A DNA stretch of 64,000 nt. It comes from Beta vulgaris subsp. vulgaris. Taxonomy: Eukaryota > Streptophyta > Magnoliopsida > Caryophyllales > Amaranthaceae. The DNA lies in the NCBI RefSeq assembly GCF_026745355.1, contig NC_079205.1, positions 42,859,876-42,923,875 of the forward strand, given 5' to 3'. Every line of letters begins with the position of its first letter. Within the stretch, counting starts at the first letter, position 1. The translations under genes were made by a program, and so were the position numbers. The notes beneath the pieces were generated by a model. It saw only the letters and a program-made list of their open reading frames with translations. It was not told the DNA's origin and made no database searches. Below are positions 55,092-64,000 of this stretch, one piece after another.

Positions 55092-58036
55092 TCATCTAGC
55101 TGTAGGATATGTATGGGTGAAAGAAACCTCATTAACTGATGAGGCACCAGCAGATGATAATGAAGTCTGGCCATATGTTGGATAATCTGTGTCTGAGTCA
55201 TTTATCCTCGATACAAGAATTTTCTCCTTTGTTGATACACTTTGTTCATCACTAGAAATCCCCATAAAGTATGCTGGTTTTGAAGGAGAAGAGAGGATTT
55301 GTGAACAACCTTCAAGCCTAAGAACTACTTCAGTCATTGTAGGCCTGCATGCCGCTGTTTCTTGCACACAGAGTAATCCTATATGAATGCATCGCTTTAT
55401 GTCTTCCGCTTGCCCACTTTCCCTTATTAGTATCGGGTCTATCACATCTCCAAGTTGTCCCAATGCCCAACATTTCCATACCTGCGCAAAGTAGTTCTCA
55501 GAAAATTGGAAAAAACAAGTACTCTATATTTATTGTTGTCAATCATGTCATTGTTGTTAGTTTATACAGAGTTGCTCACCTTGCTTAACAGGTGCTCAAT
55601 CCGCTTTGGGTTGCCATATGATGCATTTTTCCTTCCACTAATAATTTCCAAGAGTAACACACCGAAGCTAAACACATCAATCTTTGTCGAAATCTTCCCA
55701 AATTTTGCATATTCCGGAGGCATGTAACCACTGCAAAATATCAAATATAGTATATTAAGAAAAATCTCTGCCATACATAAGCAAATAGTCCAGGGCTACT
55801 ACAAATAAAGATAGTAAATCGTAGTTGATATGATACTCACTAGGTACCAACAATTCTTGAAGCACTTTCCTGGTCTTCAACAAACAATCCAGCTGTCCCA
55901 AAATCAGATATTTTAGGATTCATTGATTCATCTAACAAGACATTGCTAGCTTTTAGATCACGGTGAATTATCCTCAACTGAGATTCTTCATGAAGATAAA
56001 TCAGTCCATGTGTTATGCCTTCAATGATATTGTAACGGATTTTCCAAGTTAGATCCTCCCGTCTGTTTGGATCTATCAAGCATCCACAAGAAATTGAAAT
56101 TGAATTGACACAAAACAGTATACCATTGGGTAATGAAATAAAGTACGACAAATAAGTTGTATGGTTGAATACCAAATAAAATGTGATCTAAGCTTCCATT
56201 GAGCGCCAGTTCATAGATTAAAATACGCTCTTTAGCTCCCAAGCAAAAACCAATGAGCCTAACTAGATTTTTGTGATGAAGCCTAGCCACTAACTGTACT
56301 TCATTCTTGAATTCCGCATTTCCATGTGCAGTAGCACGAGTTAGCCTCTTAACTGCAACTAGCTGGCCATTTGAAAGCCTTCCCTATATATATATATGTT
56401 GGCATATAATACATACACTTAAAATTTTAGGTTACTCAAATCATTTAGTAGATGAGAGATGTCATACCTTGTAAACTACACCAAAACCGCCTTGTCCAAG
56501 CTTGTTGGATTCTGAGAAGTCATCTGTTGCAGCTCTTATTGCTGTAAAGCTGAACTCTAAGCATGACTCGGTGCTATCAACTCCAACTATGTCATCTGTA
56601 AGTGTATATTTCAGTGTTACTTGTTATCAGATTTAGACTGATTTTCAGAGCCAACAGTGGTCGTGAGATACGTGAATCTTGTGATCACTAAGAGAATAGT
56701 AACATGCACATTAATTTCAATTCAGAATTTTACAATGGTGTACACAATATGATTGAAACTTGCCAGGAGTTCAATGACACGAAATAATTTCTGCTCAATA
56801 GAAGAACATTTTCTGCTCCGATTCTGTAAGTTTTTTCCTACCAAAAATTCCACCTTCTTGCAGCATATAATTAATATGATTCTATCTTACTAGTCAATTT
56901 AAACTGTATTATTCCCTGCCTTATATAAGAATATAACTTTTGTTAAACAGTTCAAAACTAATGAATCCAACTACTCTATTCCACTTACTCACCTTTCTGG
57001 CCGCAACATTGCCTTCTTCTCTTCAAGAAAATCCTAATACCAACTATGAAGACTAATAGTATGACAACAGCAACCATAACTAGGACAATGGTAAACTTAG
57101 CTGTCCTTTCTGATTTACGATTTACCCTCTGCACAACAGCAACCATAGCAAGGACTTGTTCATATATTATATTCTGAAACTTCTTTTTTTAACTGATATT
57201 AGATAAGCAGCAAACAAACTTTTCCGAGAAGAGGGAGAAACCGGAGGTAATGGAGAAACAGATATTGCAGTGGCAGACTTTTCATAGAAGGGATAGAGTT
57301 CATAACGCAGAACACAATTCGCCGTAAAAATCTTAGCTCCTTGCTTTCTGTTACATTTCACAGTACTTTGATTAGCAACGGCTTTCAAGCAGTCAGTACA
57401 ATCACTCTTAGACATGCTAGGAACACAAAACCCAGCTGCATAGATTGTCAGACGATCACTGAAGTTCGCTTCTTCAGCAGCAAAGTACTGAATATACTGA
57501 AATCCAAAAGGAAAAAAAGAAGGCTGAGATCCATCAAGACCAGCTTTGACAGCAAGTTTAGATGTTAAGTTAGCTACTGTATGATCAAACTGAGTTAGGT
57601 AATTCTTGGATATAGTGGTAGTATTAAACGAATAATTTAAAGGTTGGGTGGTATAACTGGTATCTGATCCTGAGTATGGGTCGTCGCATTGGATTATACA
57701 GCCTGCGTCCACTCCCCAAGCAACAACTGCGTTGTGTGCAGGACAACTGCGGACAACAGTGGAGGCGGTGGTGTTGATGCAGGTGTGACAGGCGTCAGAA
57801 GAGATAAGATCTTTACGACAGAGTCCGATACAGTAAGGTTCGTCGTAATCTCTGTAAACACCACCATTGCCCATAACATCATCAGCAAGTGTAAGGAGTT
57901 GATCATTTCGCGATGCAAAATAGGAGTTGTTGCTGGCGCAGTAGCAATGGAAGTAAGGATGATCTGCTGCTAATGTTGTTGGGTTGTAGTTTATGATGGC
58001 TAACAAGGGCAACAAAAATATCAGCATTTGTGTCAC
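55092..58036 (-). CDS. Cysteine-rich receptor-like protein kinase (CRK, DUF26), seven exons
   Basis: By GT-AG splice sites on the minus strand the exons are 57242-58036, 56993-57128, 56468-56595, 56173-56383, 55841-56072, 55580-55730 and 55092-55481. They total 2043 nt in frame (680 residues), the canonical CRK exon layout. Signal peptide about 1-23. Two Gnk2/DUF26 domains: the second has the normal C-X8-C-X2-C ([13 protein letters not shown]). The first reads [14 protein letters not shown], with nine residues in the first spacer. Membrane helix in exon 2 ([20 protein letters not shown]). The kinase has [44 protein letters not shown] and VGTYGYMPPEY, so it looks active and is RD-type. CRKs act at the plasma membrane in defence and redox signalling in other plants. 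Splice sites are inferred, not tested. Confidence 0.93.
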
Positions 58037-58404
58037 AGAGTTTGTTTTGGTGAGAATGAACCTACAGTGGAAGAAAATAGTTGTTTTTCAGCTCCTTCAT
58101 TTGATCCTCAACCTGAAGAACCTAGAGTAAGAAAGAAAAATAAAAGATGGTGAAAAGTCGGCATACTCTAGCTGGGTAAAAATTCAAAAAGAGGGACCCC
58201 AGAAATCTAGAATTAGTCTCTGGAAATTTTGTGTAAGAGAACAGTCAACTTCTAGCTAAAAATTATGAACTCCATCTTGGATATTCACATACTTCTTCCG
58301 TTTTTTTTTTTACTTGTTACTTGTTACTTACACTTTGAGATTTTATACTATTCACAAATTCTACTTTGACCGTCATTTTTGTGATTTATAGTCATTTGAG
58401 ATAT
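58037..58404. other. CRK upstream region
   Basis: No gene was found. About 370 bp lie between the CRK start codon and the probable LTR at 58405. Any proximal promoter and 5' leader must lie here or inside the retrotransposon remnant. I see no clear TATA box on the minus strand. Confidence 0.4.
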
Positions 58405-58915
58405 TGTTAGATTCTCTGAGAAGATGACTTGCGAAGGTGTGCTGGTCGTGAGTCGCGACCATCATCACGGGTCGCGACGAGGCGCGTTTCTCGCGTCGCG
58501 GGCGACTCGTCGTCGCAAGTCGCGACACTAATCGCGGGTCATGAGCTAGGCTCTATTTGTTCGCGAATCGCGAGGGCGATTTACTTCGTTCGGTTTCTTC
58601 TACGACTTACGACTTACGACTTGTATTCTAGACTTCATATAAATATGTTATTTCATATTTAGGGCTTTTTACCACAAATATTAGAGAAAGATTAGTCAAA
58701 CACACAATAGAGGAGATTAGAGAAAGTCTTTGAGATTCAATTGCATTCAATCGAATATTGGCTATTGTAATTGAGATCATCTCGTTCATAATGAAATAAT
58801 CTTTCCCCCTGCCTTGAGGACATAGCTGTCGCATTGATAGTGAACCTCGTTAAATCTTGTGTGTTCTTATTTTTTTCTTGTGTTTATTGCTTGCTTAATC
58901 GCTTCCGTTGCAACA
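58405..58915 (+). repeat. 5' LTR of a copia element (approximate ends)
   Basis: It begins TGTTAGATTC and ends GCTTCCGTTGCAACA. Three bases later comes ttggtatccagagc, a primer-binding-like site for initiator-Met tRNA with one extra c. It contains a GC-rich palindromic stretch with 'gtcgcgac', 'cgcgtcgcgggcgactcg' and 'aatcgcgggtca' (58440-58580), comparable in style to 54440-54600. The ends were placed by the TG...CA rule only. Confidence 0.5.
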
Positions 58916-58975
58916 AACTTGGTATCCAGAGCTTGAGATTAAAATCAGTGTTAGGGTTTTGGGAAGAAGAATACG

Positions 58976-59765
58976 ATGTACTCAAAGATTGATAAGTTTA
59001 CGGGGAGGAACAATTTCGGGCTATGGCAGATAGAGATGCGTGCTTTGCTGAAGCAACAAGGCATCTGGAAACCTCTTGTCAAGAGTGATAAGAGTGGAGC
59101 GGCAGGCGGCCCTAATGAGGCCGAGTTGGAGGCGATGGAGGAGAAGGCTCACTCCACGATTTTGTTGTGCCTGGTAGACGATGTGATCAAGGAGGTTGCA
59201 GATGAAACCACTGCAGTTGGTCTATGGGCGAAGTTGGAGAGTCTCTACATGACGAAGTCACTCACCAACAAGTTGCTTTTGAAGCAACAGCTGTTTGTCT
59301 TGCGTATGCAAGGAGGTACGTCTCTTAGGGATCATCTAGATCAACTTAATACTATTTTACTTGATTTGCGTAATATAGACGTTAAGATTGAGGATGAAGA
59401 TGCTGCTTTGATATTGCTTGTTTCACTTCCACATTCATATGAGAACTTTTTTGAGTCATTTGTTGTTGGGAGAGAGATTGTGACCCTAGAGGAGGTGAAG
59501 TCAGCACTTTTTATTAGGGAGTTGCGCCATAAGGTGGCAACGACCGAGAGTGGTTGGTGGTAAACTCGGCTAAGGGGAAGGGTCCTAAGAAGAAGAAAAA
59601 TTCTAAGGGTAAAGGGACTAATCCTAGGAATGTATGTCACTTCTATAAAGAACTTGGCCATTAGAAAAATCAATGTCCCAAGAATCCAAAAGCTTCCAAT
59701 GCTAACATTGCACAACAGGATACAAAATATGACTCCGAGGAGGACTTAGCACTAGCTGCTGTTGA
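58976..59765 (+). pseudogene. Copia gag, truncated by later insertions
   Basis: The open frame 58976-59563 starts MYSKIDKFTGRNNFGLWQIE and continues with LLKQQGIWKPL, HSTILLCLVDDVIKEVADET, AVGLWAKLESLYMTKSLTNK, LLKQQLFVLRMQGGTSLRDH and LVSLPHSYENFFESFVVGRE. These are the UBN2-type Gag motifs of Tork/TNT-like copia elements. A frame change near 59560 leads to the knuckle CHFYKELGH.KNQCPKNPKA (stop at the position after His). The polyprotein stops at 59765, where LTR-like and CACTA sequence has been inserted, so protease to RNase H lie outside this window or are absent. Confidence 0.85.
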
Positions 59766-59854
59766 TGTAATACTCTGTATTCTTATTAAGTTATTAGTTA
59801 TAATTTTTTAAAAGGTTTTATATACAAAAAAGGCTTTTTATTTAGGCCTTTATA
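59766..59854 (+). mobile_element. Start of a further LTR-type insertion, cut by the CACTA element
   Basis: At 59766 the gag reading ends in TGTAATACTCTGTATTC, the style of a gypsy LTR start (compare TGTAATATCCCG and TGTAACACCC of the two Tekay elements). Only 89 bp are visible before the CACTA terminus. The identification is tentative. Confidence 0.35.
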
Positions 59855-59869
59855 CACTAGTGGAAAAAT

Positions 59870-60240
59870 GCAGAAGGGCTGCGCTGAAAATGGCATGTAG
59901 GGCTGCGCTTTTTGACAGCAATCCTTTCAACAGCAGCCCTTCACTTTTCAAGAAGGGTTGCGCCTGTTAAGTGCAACCCTTCTAAGCTTGAAGGGCTGTG
60001 CCTTTTTTACTAGCGCAGCCCTTCTCTTCTAGCTTAGAAGGGCTGCGCTTTTTCCACAAGCGCAGCCCTTCTAAGCTTGAAGGGCTGCTAGCCTCAGGAG
60101 CCCTCTAAGCAGGGTGGGCTGCGCTAGTTTCAACTAGCGCAACCCTTTTTCTTTGAAAGGCTGCGCTAGCACAAAAAGCGCAGCCCTTCTAAGAAGAAGG
60201 GCTGCGCTTTTTGTAAACTAGCGCAGCCCTTCTCTTATTT
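59870..60240. repeat. CACTA subterminal repeat array (AAGGGCTGCGC)
   Basis: The motif 'agaagggctgcgct' or its complement 'agcgcagcccttct' occurs about a dozen times, often as head-to-head pairs separated by 'ttttt' or 'tagtttc'. Subterminal arrays of this type bind the element's own DNA-binding protein in En/Spm. The pairs could form strong hairpins. Confidence 0.9.
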
Positions 60241-60261
60241 TTTTTTTTTTTAATTCCTGCA

Positions 60262-60500
60262 CAGCTAGTGCACACACCCTTGCACCTGCACCCACCCCCC
60301 ACCCCAGCCCCCACCCACTGCCCACCCCCAGCCCCCACCTCAGCCCCACCCCGCACCCACCAGCCACCCCACTGCCCACCCCCAGCCCCACCCACTGCCT
60401 CTGCCCACCCCCACCCCACCCCTGCCCACCCCCTGCCACACCCCTGCACACCCTCCAAGCCCACCCCACCCCCACCACCCCACCCCCACCCAAAACCTCC
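60262..60500. repeat. C-rich low-complexity tract (CCCACCCC)
   Basis: About 240 bp composed almost only of C and A on the plus strand with 'cccacccc', 'gcccac' and 'cctgcc' units. It yields Pro/His-rich and Gly/Trp-rich open frames in several phases, which are artefacts. It sits between the subterminal repeats and the last exon of the CACTA gene. Confidence 0.9.
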
Positions 60501-60636
60501 CTTGGACAAAAAAAAATGCAAATTGCAATACGATAATATATGACAAGTGGAGAAAGGTAATAATTAACTTCAAATATATTTAATAATGTAAAAAGTGTAC
60601 ATAGGATTGATAGAAACTATACATTCGAGCTAAATC

Positions 60637-63600
60637 TCATCCTATGCAATCATCGGTAATGTGGGACGCCAACTTATCCCGAACTTCATCAATTTCTTCT
60701 TTGGTGAAGTTCCTCAAACGTGGTGTGGAATTCGCATAAACCTTGCAAAACAACCAAGGAATAAACACATATAAGAATTCAATCATTTTACCGTAGTTAG
60801 TACTTCTAAAAATGACATATACCTTCCCGAAATTCAATAAAATCAAATGCAAGCCTAAAAGTCTACACACTAGTTATAATATATCTCATATAATCATGTT
60901 CAAAAAAATTTGTGGGTTAAATGACTTAATAAGTACATTTTGGGAGCGAAAAGGCCAAAATAGGCCGGAAATGGCCTTTTCGTTCCCGAAATGCAACCAA
61001 CAACAAATGCAAGCCTAAGAATCTACATACTAGTTATATTATGCCTCATATAATCATGTTCAAAGAGAATTTGGGGTTAAATCACTTCATAAGTACATTT
61101 TGGGAGCGAAAAGGCCAAAATAGGCCGGAAATGGCCTTTTCGTTCCCGAAATGCAACCAACAACATATGCAAGCCTAAGAATCTACATACTAGTTATATT
61201 ATGCCTCATATAATCATGTTCAAAGAGAATTTGGGGTTAAATCACTTCATAAGTACATTTTGGGAGCGAAAAGCCAAAGGCCAAAATAGGCCGGAAATGG
61301 CCTTTTCGTTCCCGAAATGCAACCAACAACATATGCAAGCCTAATAATCTACATACTAGTTATATTATGCCTCATATAATCATGTTCAAAGAAAATTTGG
61401 GGTTAAATCACTTCATAAGTACATTTTGGGAGCGAAAAGGCCAAAATAGGCCAAAATAGGCCGAAAATGGCCTTTTCGTTCCCGAAATGCAACAAACAAC
61501 ATATGCAAGCTTAAAAATCTACACACTAGTTATATTATGCCTCATATAATCATGTTCAAAGAGAATTTGAGGTTAAATCACTTCATAACTACATTTTGGA
61601 GCGAAAAGGCAAAATAGGCCGGAAATGCAACAAACAACAATTGGAAACCTAAAAGTTACATACCTTTCGAAGATCACCAACATCTTTGCAATAGTTGACG
61701 ATATCGAGCATGAACCTCATGACGTAATACCCACACGCACGTCCACCTTCTTGTACCGGACACTAAAATTCACCAAAGATGCAATAAATGACATGTTAGA
61801 TGTGTATTATGTGTTTCTATAAAAGGATGCAAAAAATTACTCATGTTACCTCGACTAAATACCAAACAGGAGGTTTTGTTGTCGAAGTCCAGATGCAGTA
61901 ATCCCTTCATCACACTACATCAATACATTATTATAAGATTAGATGTACATTTAATATTTAATAAGCTAAGTGTGCATATAGTTTCGATTAGGCTACCTAT
62001 TTAACAATGATTTGACTAGTAAGGACCGTATTGTTCCTTTACGCAAAGAATCAAAGTGGTAGACTTCGTTACGTGACAAACATATTGCAATCAGTGTCCA
62101 ATGGTTCCTACAACAATAAAAATGTTATTATTATCGTAGAACAACAACTAATAGGTCAATTTAATTAAATAATAAAAAGTGAGTTTAAGAAGCATACGAT
62201 TCAATGTAAGGAAGAAGAATGATCTTATATCCACTACGAGAACATGCGTTCAAAGAATCCTTGAGATATGCTTTCACCTCCTTTTCGTTTTGTACGCAAC
62301 TGTTATCTCGTACAAAGCTTGGACATAACCAACCAAACATTGGCTGACTAGATTGCCTCAAATCATTGTATAATAGCCTGAGAATTCATATTGATAAAAA
62401 TAAAACTTACTTATTATGGAAGTTATTATTAGTTGGATTGAATACTACTTAATTAAGGCATATATGTATATTTATTAATTTAATATACTAATAAAGTATT
62501 ACCTCATGAATGTTTGTATATGGAAACATTCAACTCTTCCCAAGTAAGAATTCTTTAATATCACCTTAGAAATGAAGGTCGATGTTTCCTAATGTAGTGG
62601 AATTGGTGGTCCGACAACTTAATCTCAATCATTGCTTCATCGTCTGCATCGCTAACGCACTCATGTAGCCAGAAGCACGGTTGAGTAAGGCCTTGCACCA
62701 CCTCCATATCCGTAATGAGTGGAGACTTTGCCGTAGACACTTACTTTCTCCACTTGGGCACGTCGGCCTCCCTGAGGTGAAGCTACCTTCTTTCCCTTCC
62801 TGTCGGCCTTCCCCGAACCCTAGTAATTAGTTAAATTAAAAGATATTACTGACAATCATATATAGGAACTATAAAAGAAAACTATGTATATAACTTATGT
62901 TAATCATTGTACCTGATCTGATAACCGCACCAATGCACGCGGCCATAGAAATAAACTGCCAAGGGCATCAGCAATAACTTACAACCAACTCCTGCATTCG
63001 GCAGCGGAAGAGGAAATGCTTCGAAACCGGGCACAATGTCTGAAACGCTGACCACATAGTGAATATCAGCGACTGGCTGGTTGTGCAATCGTACCCGGTC
63101 CCTAGGGGGCTGTCAGATCCATAAGCACGATAATGAAACTACCATGACCATCTCCTTGATTTAATAGCTCACATGGTGTCTCTTCCTTTAAAAAAAAACT
63201 CTATTCATAGTTAGTCTATGAAACAACATATTTAAGAACAATAGTTGTGATATTAAATGATTACCGTGAACTCCGGATTGGATGAGGTGCGTAGGAACAG
63301 GCTGCGTGGAACCATGCCCTGCGGAAAGCACCAAAAGTCGGTAAGCCCATCTGCGCCAAAATGGCGTTGAAATTCTGAGTCATCTCCGCTCTGAGCTCCT
63401 CCCGAATTGGGCTTTCATAGCCTCCACATCTATGGCAGCTGCTGAATTGACACTAGAGGCACTGGATTTGACGTAGAGGTGTATTGATCACCATACACCT
63501 TTCTCACCCCGAGGCGGACACCTCCTACGCCCCTCACACGTCCATACTGGTCCCGTCCTAGAGTCTCGTGTAAGGCATCAACTTGTCCTCTAGGAGTGAA

Positions 63601-64000
63601 CTCACCAGTTGCCTCCTTTTCCTTCAAGCCAATCTGCATAAGGATAAGAGAGAAATACTCGTGAGCGCACAAGTTATATTATTATGTATACCTTATCAAA
63701 AACTTATAATATGTACTTACAATGGCATTAGCTATCTGTTTTGTTCCGGGATCAGGTATGACTCTCTGTCCCTTTGCATCAACCCCATGCATGGAACACC
63801 ACCAATCGAGCGCTCTATCTGGTTGCCGCTGTGCAACTGTCGTCGTAGAGCTAGTGCCCGATGCGTGGTCGACGCAATCGTGGGGTAATGGTATACATCC
63901 ACGATTCTCTCGCCTGACCATACGACTGAGAACCCAGATGGTGATAGTCTTCCTAGCTTTTGCATTCGCGCTATTTTTCTCACGAGATGCCTGAAACACA
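60637..64000 (-). pseudogene. CACTA TNPA-like gene: Transposase_24-type and Ulp1 (C48) segments, 5' end outside window
   Basis: Minus strand, with introns and frame breaks. The exon to 63721 reads ASREKNSANAKAR and PDRALDWW. The exon from 63633 reads EKEATGEFTPRGQVDALHET and GRDQYGRVRGVGG, typical of the Ptta/En/Spm Transposase_24 family. RAEMTQNFNAILAQMGLP follows in a shifted frame. GSLFLWPRALVRLSDQ (about 62900) comes next, then FGWLCPSFVRDN and YKIILLPYIES (62200-62390). The Ulp1 catalytic parts are HWTLIAICLSRNEVYHFDSL (His and Asp, about 62090) and CPVQEGGRACGYYVMRFM (Gln and Cys, about 61740). The last exon ends FTKEEIDEVRDKLASHITDD (stop 60637). The triad is present, but shifts upstream suggest decay. 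Confidence 0.75.
60847..61640. repeat. ~160-170 bp tandem repeat, about five copies, with an internal inverted repeat
   Basis: The landmark gcaagccta recurs at about 60850, 61009, 61169, 61335 and 61505. Each unit contains tttgggagcgaaaaggcca, a short spacer, and tggccttttcgttcccgaa, an inverted pair of about 13-16 bp. Units differ by few bases; one has an extra 'gccaaag' and one a duplicated 'ccaaaatagg'. The array lies in the intron between the Cys-containing exon and the last exon of the CACTA protease gene. Confidence 0.9.

Larger units (their letters stand above)
59855..64000 (-). mobile_element. CACTA (En/Spm) transposon, 3' end and gene body, running off the window
   Basis: The terminus CACTAGTGGAAAAATGCAG at 59855 is a classical CACTA end, with ata (59852-59854) as the probable one side of a 3-bp duplication. 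Directly inside lie about 390 bp of subterminal repeats built on AAGGGCTGCGC in both orientations. A C-rich tract follows, then a minus-strand gene with Ulp1-protease and Transposase_24-like segments whose 3' end faces this terminus. The other terminus is beyond 64000. Confidence 0.88.

Noticed and set aside
60268..60543. Pro/His-rich protein (and Gly/Trp-rich frames on the other strand)
   Set aside because: Low-complexity CCCACCCC tract between CACTA subterminal repeats and the gene; open in several frames at once.
60847..61640. CRISPR-like array (regularly spaced repeats)
   Set aside because: The whole ~160-bp unit is repeated, including the 'spacer', and the context is a plant transposon intron; CRISPR does not apply to nuclear plant DNA.

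Overview
The window is nuclear DNA of a flowering plant, most likely a eudicot. The evidence is two intron-typical or family-typical plant receptor kinases, a DYW-type PPR pseudogene, tRNA-derived SINEs, chromovirus (Tekay-like) and copia LTR retrotransposons, and AT-rich spacers full of MITEs. I cannot name the species. Only two loci look like intact host genes, both on the minus strand: a single-exon G-type lectin receptor-like kinase (42843-45257, 804 aa) and a seven-exon cysteine-rich receptor-like kinase (55092-58036, about 680 aa by my splice model). Almost everything else is transposon sequence, and much of it is nested.

Left part (1-10604): a copia 3' end remnant, a Mutator-type foldback MITE with a 9-bp target duplication (836-1719), then an ~8.1 kb PIF/Harbinger element (1745-9853, TAA target duplication). 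That element carries two decayed copies of its Myb/SANT-like ORF1 and a broken DDE transposase. Between the ORF1 copies lies a minus-strand fragment of a CACTA Ulp1-protease gene, itself split by another Mutator-type element (4958-5595) that seems to carry a GRF zinc-finger fragment. An 85-bp tRNA-derived SINE with an 11-bp duplication sits in the 3' part.

Centre (10605-37137): a Russian-doll insertion. A Mutator-type TIR element (10614-37128, perfect 9-bp duplication) was split by a Tekay chromovirus (11380-36244). Its left LTR then received a 4.2 kb CACTA-like element (12279-16523, GTA duplication), and its right LTR received a second Tekay chromovirus in reverse orientation (23980-34676, TCGTA duplication). 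Each LTR preserves the empty site of the insertion in its partner, so the order of events can be read directly.

Right part (37138-64000): tRNA-like SINE heads, a 5'-truncated minus-strand LINE, the PPR pseudogene, the lectin kinase, a Tourist MITE, a minus-strand SINE, and a young-looking copia element with indistinguishable LTRs (47432-52587). Beyond that lie an older copia tail, an LTR-like remnant, the CRK gene and another copia 5' end. The last is interrupted by LTR-like DNA and then by a CACTA element (from 59855, running off the window) with a Transposase_24/Ulp1-type gene, strong subterminal repeats and a ~160-bp intronic tandem repeat that contains an inverted repeat.

The two kinases are plausible immune or stress surface receptors. 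No functional link between them is visible except proximity (about 10 kb) and shared orientation. All domain calls are from reading translations by eye; no database search was made.
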